Positions 1 to 7,591 of a stretch of 64,000 bases of DNA are shown here, in pieces. The position numbers and the translations under genes are program-made. Position 1 is the stretch's first letter, and every line of letters begins with the position of its first letter. Under the pieces are notes generated by a model. It was given only the letters and a program-made list of their open reading frames with translations, did not search any database and was not told the DNA's origin. Source of the DNA: Neobacillus nitrireducens (GTDB lineage: Bacteria > Bacillota > Bacilli > Bacillales > Cytobacillaceae); assembly GCF_030915405.1 (NCBI RefSeq), contig NZ_CP133262.1, positions 2,604,001-2,668,000 on the forward strand. Direction: 5' to 3'.

Positions 1-1041
1 ATTAGCCAAGCTTTTACTCGAGAAGCCAGATATTCTTCTTTTAGATGAGCCTACAAACTATTTAGACGAACAACATATTGAGTGGTTAAGACGTTACTTG
101 CAAGAATACGAGAATGCTTTTTTATTGATTTCGCATGATATGCCATTTCTTAATAGCGTGGTCAATGTCATCTACCATTTAGAAAATCAAGAATTAAATC
201 GCTACGTCGGTGATTACAATAATTTCCTTATTGTCTATGAAGCTAAAAAGTTACAAGTTGAAGCTGCTTTTAAGAGACAACAATCAGAGATTTCTAGTTT
301 AAAGGATTTTGTAGCCCGTAATAAGGCAAGGGCATCTACTAGCAGTCTGGCAATGTCCAGACAGAAAAACTCGATAAAATGGACGTTATTGAAATTGCAC
401 AGGAACGACCAAAACCTGATTTCAACTTTAAAGAAGCAAGAACATCAGGTAAATTAATTTTTGAGACGAAAGAATTTGTCATTGGGTACGAAGAGCCACT
501 TTCAAAACCGTTAAATCTTTATATAGAGCGTGGACAAAAAGTCGCCTTAGTTGGTGCGAATGGAATCGGAAAGACGACACTCCTTCGTAGCATGCTTGGA
601 GAAATAAGATCTCTTTCTGGTATACTTGAACGCGGTGAACACCAGTATATTGGCTATTTTGAACAAGAAGTGAAAACAGAAAATCAAAATACGTGCATCG
701 AAGAAATATGGAATGAGTTTCCTCATTTAAGCCAAGGACAGGTTCGCGCTGCTCTTGCAAGATGTGGATTAACTAGAAAACACATTGAAAGTAAAATATC
801 GGTTTTAAGTGGTGGCGAGCAAGCGAAAGTCCGCTTATGTAAACTTCTTAACCAAGAAAGCAATATTCTTGTTTTCGATGAGCCAACCAACCATTTGGAT
901 ATAGATGCAAAAGCTGAGCTTAAACGAGCTTTGAAATCGTATAAGGGAAGCATGCTCCTTATCTCTCATGAACCTGAGTTTTACCAAGACGTGGTAACAG
1001 ATATTTGGGACGTAGAATCATGGACGACTAAAGCAATATAA
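1..1041 (+). pseudogene. ABC-F family ATPase, 5' end outside window, frameshifted
   Basis: Cytosolic ABC-F proteins carry two ATP-binding cassettes and no membrane domain, and act on the ribosome; some give antibiotic resistance. Seen here: Walker B of the first cassette (LLLDEPTNYLD, near 38-70), its ISHD switch, the inter-domain linker, then a complete second cassette with GANGIGKTT (near 550-580), signature LSGGEQAKVRL and FDEPTNHLDID. The reading frame changes at the A-run 365-369: frame 2 before it and frame 1 after it. One extra A would join the frames and give a linker reading SRQKKLDKMDVIE. This is either a real inactivating deletion or a homopolymer base-calling error. The subgroup (housekeeping or resistance) cannot be told from this part. 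Confidence 0.85.
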
Positions 1042-1059
1042 ACTTGAAAGATCGAAAAA

Positions 1060-1074
1060 GGTGCCTGACCCCTA
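1060..1074. repeat. Half copy of GTGCCTGACCCC palindromic repeat
   Basis: The left arm GGTGCCTGACCCC of the dispersed palindrome seen complete at 3521-3572 lies here without its right arm, just downstream of the ABC-F gene. Confidence 0.5.
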
Positions 1075-1100
1075 TTGTGCATAGAATTACATGAAATGAT

Positions 1101-1134
1101 AAAAAGACGGTTCGGAATGTCCGAACCGTCTTTT
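1101..1134. terminator. Bidirectional Rho-independent terminator
   Basis: A near-perfect stem (AAGACGGTTCGG / CCGAACCGTCTT) is flanked by A and T runs. It sits between the converging ABC-F and DoxX genes and can serve both. Confidence 0.85.
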
Positions 1135-1148
1135 ACTTGAAACTATAT

Positions 1149-1667
1149 TTATGCTTGCGCTTTTGCTTTATCGTTACCAGTACCTTTTTTGCTCATTTTT
1201 GCGAGGAATGGAACGACCCAGCGGTCTAAACCAATTCTTCCTGCATTGTAACCAGCAGTTAAGATGATGAAACCAAGGAAAATGTCTCTTGGGTTATGAG
1301 ATACTGTTCCTGCTAAGAAGAAGCTGAAATTCATCACTAGACCAAAGAACATTGCGGTTGTTGTTAAGCAGCCTAAGATTAAGCCTAAACCGATTAATGT
1401 CTCGCCCCAAGGAACAATCACATTGAACACATCAACATTTGGTAGTGCAAAGTGTTTTAAGAAGTCTACATACCAGCCAAATACAACCGCGCCATCTGGA
1501 CCTTTTACTGGATTGGCGATCACTCCTTTTAAAAATCCTGCTGCATCAAAGCCGCCACTTGATAATTTTCCGTAACCTGCTGTAAGCCAAGAGTAGCCAA
1601 GGTATAAACGTAAGACCGTAAGAATAGCCGCTGCAATTTTATTTTCTCTTAAAAATTTATTAAACAT
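1149..1667 (-). CDS. DoxX family membrane protein
   Basis: 172-residue integral membrane protein of the DoxX type. Hydrophobic segments lie near residues 12-32, 85-105, 107-125 and 128-145, with the family's GYSWLTAGYGKL motif near residue 28 and a basic, Ala/Lys-rich cytoplasmic tail. DoxX proteins are linked to thiol/sulfur redox balance or to quinone-dependent oxidation in various bacteria; the substrate here is unknown. It is a single gene with its own terminator at 1101-1134. Part of a second DoxX gene lies at 7903-8007 and would encode nearly the same residues with many synonymous differences, so the genome probably once had a paralogue. Confidence 0.85.
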   Translation of the reverse strand: MFNKFLRENKIAAAILTVLRLYLGYSWLTAGYGKLSSGGFDAAGFLKGVIANPVKGPDGAVVFGWYVDFLKHFALPNVDVFNVIVPWGETLIGLGLILGCLTTTAMFFGLVMNFSFFLAGTVSHNPRDIFLGFIILTAGYNAGRIGLDRWVVPFLAKMSKKGTGNDKAKAQA

Positions 1668-1892
1668 GAGCTCATTCCGCCCTTCATATTTTGTTTGTTC
1701 TTTATGATTACACTATATTCCCTTTTCTCGTTAAACAACATGGGTATGGTGATAAGTTCACAGTTTGTTAAAAATGATTTGACGGACTGTTGAACAGTAA
1801 TTGAATTACCTAAGGGAACTCTAGGTGGGTAGGTCTTTTAAGTGGTTTATAACTTGTATAGCGGAGGATTTTCTAATCGAAAGCCATTTAAC

Positions 1893-1997
1893 GGTTCGCC
1901 CATAAAATAGAAGAATTCGCTCATAAATTTGTGAAATTCGCCCGTAAAGTCGGAGAATTCGCCCGTAAAATGTTGAAATTCGCCCGTAATTTGGGAA
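1893..1997. repeat. Tandem 21-bp repeat, five units
   Basis: Five units of exactly 21 bp begin at 1893, 1914, 1935, 1956 and 1977. Each opens with (A/G)(A/G)TTCGC(C/T)C(A/G)TAA followed by a variable 8-9 base tail. The same unit in opposite orientation forms the array at 59197-59322. The surrounding 1668-2004 holds no gene that I can support. Confidence 0.85.
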
Positions 1998-2004
1998 ACA
2001 GGCA

Positions 2005-2172
2005 TTTTTGAACGGTTAAAGCCTCCTGTCGAAGCTATTAATCGCGAAGTGATCAGCTTTTCAGGCATCTCTAAGGAAAAAACGATTGGCAGAAATCCTG
2101 CCCCACCCGACATTTTGGCAAAATGAAGCATCACGTCGGTTTTTCCCATCGATGGCCTTGCCGCAAGAATCG
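2005..2172 (-). pseudogene. DnaB-like replicative helicase fragment
   Basis: Minus-strand translation gives an uninterrupted RecA-fold piece with Walker A (ILAARPSMGKT) followed by LHFAKM, FSLEMPEKLI and STGGFNRSKM, the typical order in the C-terminal domain of DnaB-family helicases. There is no start codon in frame with an upstream domain. The upstream side runs into a hairpin and the downstream side into the 21-bp repeats, so only about 56 codons survive. It is probably a relic of a phage or plasmid DnaB-like gene or of a partial duplication, and is not expected to be functional. Confidence 0.7.
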
Positions 2173-2183
2173 CAAAACGTCAT

Positions 2184-2240
2184 AAAAACACCCCCAAAAG
2201 TGATTTTTGGAGGCGTCTTTTGCATTTTGGGTGTTTTTTT
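2184..2240. terminator. Imperfect hairpin flanked by T run
   Basis: AAAAACACCC at 2184-2194 pairs with GGGTGTTTTT near 2228-2238 around an inner Gly-codon-like palindrome. It ends in a seven-T run on the plus strand. It may be a terminator left from a lost gene; nothing else was seen in 2241-2434. Confidence 0.4.
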
Positions 2241-2434
2241 ACCCATTTTTTGTGTAAAGGTGTTTGTCTTTCTTAGGTTACTTTTAAGTCTTGACCTAAC
2301 CATGATAATTTTTTTATATGTTTGCATTTAATTAGGATAATTCATCACATACTCTTAAATTAAACCTTTATGCTGGTTAGAAAGGTGCACTTTTGATTTC
2401 TTGTAACTTTCTTGCTTCTTTTTAAAGTATCCAT

Positions 2435-3415
2435 TTATAATGTAGTATTAAATAATAATTCTTCCTTTTTCCTATCAAACTCTTCCTGAGTTAGGACACC
2501 CATGTCTAATAGTTTTTTGTACTTAAGTAATTCATCAGCTGCACTAAATGATGTATTATTATTATTATTATTTTTTTCTTCTGTGGTCTTATTTAAAATA
2601 TCGTCTTCTACATCAGTAAACTCAGCATCTATGAAATCAGGCATCTCATTTTTCATTTCTTGGAGATCCTTTTTGAAATCATCTTTAGAGTAGTTATTTA
2701 CGGATTCATATAATGTATTTCTTAAACGTGTTCCCATTGGTTTCATTGACGCATAGGTTAAACCACCCGAAATTACACCGCCTATTAATGGGATTGCTTT
2801 TGAAATACCTTGAGCAAATGTTTTCTTTGTTATTTTCACGCCAATTGTAGCTGCGACTTTCTTTATTATCGGGTAATAGATTGTTTTCATTAATGCTTGT
2901 TGAGGCAGCTTTTTTAATACTTGTTGTGCAACCTTAGATGACAATACTTTTAATGCTGAGGCAGTACCTCCGACACCAAACATGACTCCTAAAAATAAGG
3001 CTAGTTCTCCTCTAACTCTTTCACCATCTATCCTTTCAGCATCCCACAAATCTTCGTAGCCAAATAGATAGGCTAACTCCTGGGCCAATCGTAATGATAC
3101 TCCATAGAATTGAAGAGTATCAGCAGGAATTGTAGCAGCCATTGCTAATCCACCTGGAATTCCAGCGGCAAAAGATGCTCCAGAACTCTGAAGAGTACGT
3201 TTTTCTATTAAAGATTTTGCTACTTTATCTAAAGTATTAATATTTACTCCTGCTTCAATAGGGCCCTTTTCCAATACCACAACAAGTTCATTGTAACTTA
3301 CAGATTCATGAAGGGCTTTAGATAAGAATTCAGTACGATTAACTTTTACCCCTGGCACTTTTAATGCATTTGTCAATATTAATTCTAATGAAGTATTTGC
3401 TTCTGCGCTACTCAT
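2435..3415 (-). CDS. EcsC-like (DUF697-type) protein with C-terminal SHOCT domain
   Basis: 326 residues. Residues about 75-230 hold the IPGGLAMAA...ADTLQFYGVSLRLAQELAYLFGY pattern and Gly/Ala-rich hydrophobic stretches (near 135-155 and 205-225) seen in EcsC-type membrane-associated proteins. An acidic linker and a run of six Asn (about 280-290) lead to a typical SHOCT motif (ELLKYKKLLDMGVLTQEEFD, near 298-318), a short helix-turn element thought to mediate oligomerisation. The start has a good Shine-Dalgarno (GAGGAAG). The gene stands alone between the DnaB relic and a palindromic repeat. Biochemical function is unknown; the EcsC assignment is by pattern only. Confidence 0.7.
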   Translation of the reverse strand: MSSAEANTSLELILTNALKVPGVKVNRTEFLSKALHESVSYNELVVVLEKGPIEAGVNINTLDKVAKSLIEKRTLQSSGASFAAGIPGGLAMAATIPADTLQFYGVSLRLAQELAYLFGYEDLWDAERIDGERVRGELALFLGVMFGVGGTASALKVLSSKVAQQVLKKLPQQALMKTIYYPIIKKVAATIGVKITKKTFAQGISKAIPLIGGVISGGLTYASMKPMGTRLRNTLYESVNNYSKDDFKKDLQEMKNEMPDFIDAEFTDVEDDILNKTTEEKNNNNNNTSFSAADELLKYKKLLDMGVLTQEEFDRKKEELLFNTTL

Positions 3416-3520
3416 TTGGATGACTTCCTCTCGATATATTCTGGCACTCCTTTAGTTTAAGGAGACTTACAGTAAGTTACAATAAATATACATAAATTAC
3501 TAGTTTCATCTTCCAGAAGT

Positions 3521-3572
3521 GGTGCCTGACCCCCAGCGTGTTAAAGCTTTAGCGTATCGGGGGTCAGGTACC
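3521..3572. repeat. Palindromic dispersed repeat (GTGCCTGACCCC family), complete
   Basis: 52-bp element with arms GGTGCCTGACCCCC and GGGGGTCAGGTACC around a core GTGTTAAAGCTTTAGCG that is itself nearly palindromic. Other complete copies: 7526-7575, 8605-8656, 34387-34440. All lie between genes, as REP-type elements do. Confidence 0.85.
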
Positions 3573-3638
3573 TATTTTATGGTTCACTGTAACGTATCTA
3601 AATGAGTTTTTTCTATATGAGGACGGTTATGGGGTTCT

Positions 3639-4025
3639 CTACTTTCTAAACACTGCTTTTTCATTAAAATCAATGACTAGACCCGACTTAATCATAAAAT
3701 CGACACCAAGGATTCCGTTAAACCCATAAGTCTCTTTTGTTATTCCTAATTGTAGCTGGAAGGAACCCAAACGGAAATTATCTATTTCCAACTCTTTGAC
3801 GTTTTGTTCATAGCACAATTCACTTTCACCGCCGACTCCATACATCCTTCTAGGACTGCCATTTTTGCGGTCTATGATTAAACCTACACCTTCAACTTCA
3901 TCTGTATCAAAGATTGTATTTGAACAACCTGTATCCAAAAGCACATCATCCAAAATTATTATTTTTCCTTTATATCCAAGTGAAACAGAAACTATCGGCA
4001 ACCCATCTTCCAGTTGAATTTTCAC
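3639..4025 (-). CDS. Retropepsin-like aspartic protease, single domain
   Basis: 128 residues, the size of one lobe of a clan AA aspartic protease. The catalytic loop is LLDTGCSNTIF (Asp near residue 31) with the D-T-G triad intact, followed by a flap-like MYGVGGESEL and the hydrophobic-hydrophobic-Gly element GILGVDFM near residue 106, all in retropepsin order. No signal peptide, so it is probably cytosolic and active as a homodimer. It starts at a GTG overlapping the stop of the 87-residue gene upstream (GTGA), showing translational coupling. The substrate is unknown. Alternative: an inactive retropepsin-fold binding protein, but the catalytic residues are present. Confidence 0.75.
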   Translation of the reverse strand: MKIQLEDGLPIVSVSLGYKGKIIILDDVLLDTGCSNTIFDTDEVEGVGLIIDRKNGSPRRMYGVGGESELCYEQNVKELEIDNFRLGSFQLQLGITKETYGFNGILGVDFMIKSGLVIDFNEKAVFRK

Positions 4026-4285
4026 TGGAGTCGTCTTCTTACTCCAATAAATTTCTGTTCTTTTACTTCAATTGTTTCATGGTCCGTATGGAAAATATAG
4101 TATTCACGAGAAGGGTCATCTAAATGTAGTTTTTTGTATTCTTTCCAAGCAAAAGTTGATTCGGGGAAATTTGATATGACGGATAGCTCTTCAAGATAGC
4201 GAATTGAATTTCTTGAGTATGCAGAGATGGCTTCGACAAGTACCCATTGTTCCGGAAATTGTTCACGAACTTGTTCCCATTTCAC
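4022..4285 (-). CDS. Small partner protein of the retropepsin-like gene
   Basis: 87 residues when started at the GTG at 4285. An ATG at 4300 is also in frame, but the strong Shine-Dalgarno GGAGGTG lies inside its first codons (4291-4297), six bases before the GTG, so the downstream start is preferred and gives an MKWEQVREQFPEQW N-terminus. The protein is hydrophilic with WVLVEA near residue 14 and ends IGVRRRLQ. I recognise no domain with a known function. It overlaps the protease gene by four bases, so the two are made together; it could be a substrate, adaptor or inhibitor of that protease (inference only). Confidence 0.7.
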   Translation of the reverse strand: MKWEQVREQFPEQWVLVEAISAYSRNSIRYLEELSVISNFPESTFAWKEYKKLHLDDPSREYYIFHTDHETIEVKEQKFIGVRRRLQ

Positions 4286-4407
4286 TTTTAACACCTCCAT
4301 TTTATTTATTTCTAGTATATCACTTCATGGTAATAGTAGAGCGATAATCATTTTCTATTTTATAGGATTTATAATTGATAGCAGTAGCTTGGTGTTTTAT
4401 GAAAAGT

Positions 4408-4438
4408 GTTGCCTGACCCCCAGCTTGTTAAAGCTTTT
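4408..4438. repeat. Half copy of palindromic dispersed repeat
   Basis: GTTGCCTGACCCCCAGC plus the GTTAAAGCTTT core is present but the right arm is missing, as in the other half copy at 1060. Confidence 0.6.
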
Positions 4439-4576
4439 TACCATTCATTCCCCTTTGATCTAATTCCTAATTAAACTTAAATCATTCTTTTCTATTTTAG
4501 CTCGTTCTAAATAAGGAATGCTTGGCATCTCTTATATATTGTAGAATCATTTTATTTTTATTAAAGGGGGAACGTT

Positions 4577-5371
4577 ATGGTAAAAATTAAGAAGTTTTTA
4601 AACCATTCCATTGCAAAAGGTGGAATGATTGGTGTTTTGGTAATGGCTGCAATTTTTGGTGTTTCAAGTGCTTGGGCACAGGAAAATAATGTTACCTATT
4701 ATGCTTGTGTGAACAATAGCTCTGGCACAATCAAAATGGTAGATGAAAATAAAGCTTGTAGCACTAATGAAGTAAAAATATCTTGGAATCAAGTCGGTCC
4801 GAAAGGTGACACTGGTGCAACAGGCCCTGCAGGTCCACAGGGTCCAAAAGGAGATACTGGTGCTACGGGGCCTCAAGGTCCTCAGGGTCCCCAAGGAGTT
4901 TCGGTTCCTTCGGGTGACGGATCTGCTGCTCTTGATTATGATGTTTATTTGTGGTTAGACAGCATCAAAGGTGAATCGACAGTTAAAAATTATGAAGATT
5001 GGATTGCGCTAACAGGAGTTCAATTTGATGCTTCTGTATTATTACAAAGTACAAGCGGGGGCGGTGCTGGTGCAGGGAAACCGCAAATCAATGAGTTTGT
5101 GGTCAAGAAAAGCTACGATGCCTCTTCGATTCCAATATTTCAGAATATGTTGAAAGGTAACCATGTAAGGGGTGCTAAGATCGTGTTCGTATCACGTGGC
5201 ACAGCTCCAACTCCTATTCTCACGATTGAGCTAGATAATGTTTATTTCACAAACTATAACTTTAACAATACGTTCGAAAAAGTCCAGTTGAATTTTGAAG
5301 GAATTGAGTCAACTTACACTGGAGTAACTCCTGCAATTAAAGGTAGTTTTGATTTCAAAGGAAATAAATAG
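4577..5371 (+). CDS. Secreted collagen-like protein with Hcp-like C-terminal domain
   Basis: 264 residues behind a strong AAAGGGGG ribosome binding site. A Sec signal peptide (basic start, hydrophobic core near 14-32) ends at a likely AWA cleavage site near residue 35. Residues about 40-72 form a small domain (YYACVNNSSGTIKMV, paired Cys). Residues about 74-107 are collagen-type Gly-X-Y triplets (GPKGDTGATGPAGPQG). Residues about 118-262 resemble the Hcp tube protein of type VI secretion: DVYLWLDSIKGES, a central INEFVVKKSYDASSIPIFQNM, KIVFVSRGT and a closing VQLNFEGIE. No other type VI gene is nearby, so export would be by Sec. It may form a trimeric stalk carrying a ring-forming head (inference). 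Confidence is high for signal and collagen parts, moderate for the Hcp match. Confidence 0.75.
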   Translation: MVKIKKFLNHSIAKGGMIGVLVMAAIFGVSSAWAQENNVTYYACVNNSSGTIKMVDENKACSTNEVKISWNQVGPKGDTGATGPAGPQGPKGDTGATGPQGPQGPQGVSVPSGDGSAALDYDVYLWLDSIKGESTVKNYEDWIALTGVQFDASVLLQSTSGGGAGAGKPQINEFVVKKSYDASSIPIFQNMLKGNHVRGAKIVFVSRGTAPTPILTIELDNVYFTNYNFNNTFEKVQLNFEGIESTYTGVTPAIKGSFDFKGNK

Positions 5372-5550
5372 GGCGCTGCACATTTTTGGGCCAGATTTGT
5401 AGATATATCAGAAAAGGTGGTTATTGAAAACCGAGCGCAACTTAATCATCCTATTAAAAGGGCAAGATGAATTGCTTACCCTCAAAATTAAGCAATTTCA
5501 ATTGGTATATGAGGGCTCTCTTATTTTTTTTATATGGAATATCTAATAAT

Positions 5551-5588
5551 AAAAAGCCCTATCCAACTGGTTATTGGATAGGGCTTGC
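5551..5588 (-). terminator. Terminator of the glutamate decarboxylase gene
   Basis: AAGCCCTATCCA and TGGATAGGGCTT form a 12-bp stem. Read on the minus strand it is followed by TTTTTATTATT, 54 bases past the gad stop. The rest of 5372-5641 shows nothing else I can name. Confidence 0.8.
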
Positions 5589-5641
5589 TTGTGGTAATTC
5601 CATCCAAACTAAGCGGAAATCTGATCAGTTCTGACCTCCTC

Positions 5642-7111
5642 TTAGTGATGAAACCCATTATCACATTTCGTATCATGCGGCATAGGGCCGTCAAGGGAAT
5701 CCAGAAAGGCAACTGCCTGTTTGAGGTTCATCAAAAACAAATGCGCGAGATCCATGGAAAATCCATTCCGAACCACAACGCGCATGATCGTCACCTCTTC
5801 CATATCTGGCGGCAATGGATAGGCGGGTACCTGCCAGCCAAACACACGCAATTGTCGAGACAAGTCATATAGATTCCAGTTTGATGTGTATCCATCTTTC
5901 AGCCGCCAAGCGAAAACCGGAATATCCGAACCATCGGACAAAAGTTCGAACGGTTCCATCTCCTGAATGGCCTTGCTAAGAAAATGGGCAACTGTCTGAG
6001 AGGCCTTTTGCACCTCATAGTACCCATTTTTGCCTAAACGTAGGTAATTGTAATATTGCAAGAGCACTTGTGCGCCGGGACGAGAGAAATTCAGGGCAAA
6101 GGTCGGCATGTTCCCGCCCAAATAGGACACGCGGAAGATGAGATCATCAGGAAGATCTTCAGCTTCCCGCCATATGATCCAACCCAACCCAGGGTAGACT
6201 AATCCATATTTATGTCCGGAAACATTGATGGACTTCACCCTCGGTAATTGAAAATCCCAGACCAAGTCTGGCTGAAGAAACGGTGCAATAAATCCTCCCG
6301 AAGCCGCATCCACATGCATGGGAATGTCGAGACCCGTCCTTTCCTGTAAACCATCCAACGCTTTCGCAATGGCAGCAACTGGTTCGTAAAGCCCAGTATA
6401 AGTTTCACCGAGAATCGGCACCACACCAATCGTATTTTCGTCCACGACAGCGAGGACCCCCTCTGGATCCAAGTGGGGATGCTCTGGGCTAACCTTCACA
6501 TAACGAGGTTCGACCTCCCAATAGTTCGCGAATTTTTCCCAAACGACTTGAACAGCGGAACTAAACACGATATTGGGCCGATCCACTGGCTTCCCCTGGC
6601 TTTTGCGCAAGTTTTGCCAGCGCCGCTTTAACGCAAGCCCCCCGAGCATACAGGCTTCAGACGATCCTGTAGTTGAAACGCCCATCGTCGTAAGGGGGGC
6701 GGGCGAATGCCAAAGGTCAGCTAAAATGTGGACACACCGCTCCTCGATTGCGGCTGTCTGCGGATACTCATCCTTGTCAATCATGTTTTTGTCGAATGAT
6801 TTGGCATATAATTGCTCAGCGGCAGGCTCCATCCATGTACTAACGAATGTCGCAAGATTCAGGCGTGCATTACCATCAAGGGCAATTTCATCATGGACGA
6901 TTTGATACGCCGTTTCGGGTAACATGCCTTTATCAGGCATTTGAAAGCGCGGAACGACTATTTCTCCTTCGCGGGCAAACAGAGGATTCACAGAAAATTC
7001 GTGAGGCAGCTTCATTTGCATGTGACGCGGCAGCCATTGTGGCTTATCTGGCATTACCTCTTTTCCTTCGCTTCCATCGTTCTGAACTTCTGCTTTTCGA
7101 TCCTGTGGCAT
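5642..7111 (-). CDS. gadB: Glutamate decarboxylase
   Basis: 489-residue PLP enzyme that converts glutamate to GABA and CO2, consuming a proton; it usually serves acid tolerance in the cytosol. Seen: STTGSSEACMLGGLALKRRW near residue 146, MHVDAASGGF near 265 (Asp that contacts the PLP nitrogen), and the PLP lysine in SINVSGHKYGLVYPGLGW near residue 301. Length is slightly above the usual 466 because of a roughly 25-residue N-terminal extension; the ATG at 7111 has a good AAGGAGG site. No GABA antiporter gene is adjacent. The coding sequence is visibly more GC-rich than its neighbours, which suggests acquisition by transfer. Confidence 0.95.
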   Translation of the reverse strand: MPQDRKAEVQNDGSEGKEVMPDKPQWLPRHMQMKLPHEFSVNPLFAREGEIVVPRFQMPDKGMLPETAYQIVHDEIALDGNARLNLATFVSTWMEPAAEQLYAKSFDKNMIDKDEYPQTAAIEERCVHILADLWHSPAPLTTMGVSTTGSSEACMLGGLALKRRWQNLRKSQGKPVDRPNIVFSSAVQVVWEKFANYWEVEPRYVKVSPEHPHLDPEGVLAVVDENTIGVVPILGETYTGLYEPVAAIAKALDGLQERTGLDIPMHVDAASGGFIAPFLQPDLVWDFQLPRVKSINVSGHKYGLVYPGLGWIIWREAEDLPDDLIFRVSYLGGNMPTFALNFSRPGAQVLLQYYNYLRLGKNGYYEVQKASQTVAHFLSKAIQEMEPFELLSDGSDIPVFAWRLKDGYTSNWNLYDLSRQLRVFGWQVPAYPLPPDMEEVTIMRVVVRNGFSMDLAHLFLMNLKQAVAFLDSLDGPMPHDTKCDNGFHH

Positions 7112-7272
7112 ACAAGTCCTCCTTCATCTATTGTTTAACCATCATATTATTTCCAAAAAGCCACTTGGTAAACTACGTGGACGTTTCTAATGGTTCAAGC
7201 TTTAGTGATAGGTGTTCCAGAAATAACCATGGGTATACAGCAGAACTAGATCCTTCAAAATACTTATGAACA

Positions 7273-7506
7273 AATCATCATGTTACTCATAAGGCTGTGT
7301 AATCCAATTGGGGTAAAAGCGAATGGGAAATATAATATAGACTTTCGATTCATTTCACAAACCGTGAGTTGGCCAACATGTTTGGCACAATACGAGAAAC
7401 CATTAGCCGTACGCTCAGTCAATTTAAAAAGAAAAATTATATTATCCAAGATGAGGGCGGTTTTTATTTAATTAATCGCGAAGCACTTCAGCAAGAGCTG
7501 TTTTAA
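7273..7506 (+). pseudogene. Crp/Fnr-family regulator, C-terminal remnant
   Basis: From 7354 to the stop at 7506 the frame reads FTNRELANMFGTIRETISRT and then a stop-proximal GGFYLINREALQQEL, the winged helix-turn-helix end of Crp/Fnr regulators. The preceding stretch (7280-7350) encodes LIRLCNPIGVKANGKYNIDF in another frame and fits just upstream in the same family, so there is a frameshift near 7350. The cyclic-nucleotide-like sensor domain is missing. The segment 7112-7272, between the gad gene and this remnant, carries no gene I can support. Confidence 0.75.
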
Positions 7507-7525
7507 TTTAAAAAGTAAAAGCGAA

Positions 7526-7575
7526 GTGCCTGAACCCCAGCATGTTAAAGCTTTATCGCATCGGGGGTCAGACAC
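7526..7575. repeat. Palindromic dispersed repeat, complete
   Basis: Arms GTGCCTGAACCCC and GGGGGTCAGACAC flank the conserved CATGTTAAAGCTTTATCGC core. It lies between two gene remnants. Confidence 0.8.
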
Positions 7576-7591
7576 CGAATATCCCATGAAC

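Noticed and set aside
365..369. Programmed ribosomal frameshift in the ABC-F gene
   Set aside because: There is no slippery heptamer with a downstream stem in the classical layout; a one-base deletion or read error is simpler.
1893..1997. Possible CRISPR array
   Set aside because: Units are 21 bp with short variable tails and no spacers of CRISPR length; no cas genes.
2086..2331. Open frame opposite the DnaB-like remnant
   Set aside because: The recognisable Walker A and helicase motifs are on the minus strand; the plus frame spans a hairpin.
4577..5371. Evidence for a type VI secretion system
   Set aside because: Only an Hcp-like domain is present, with a Sec signal peptide; no sheath, baseplate or VgrG genes are in the window.
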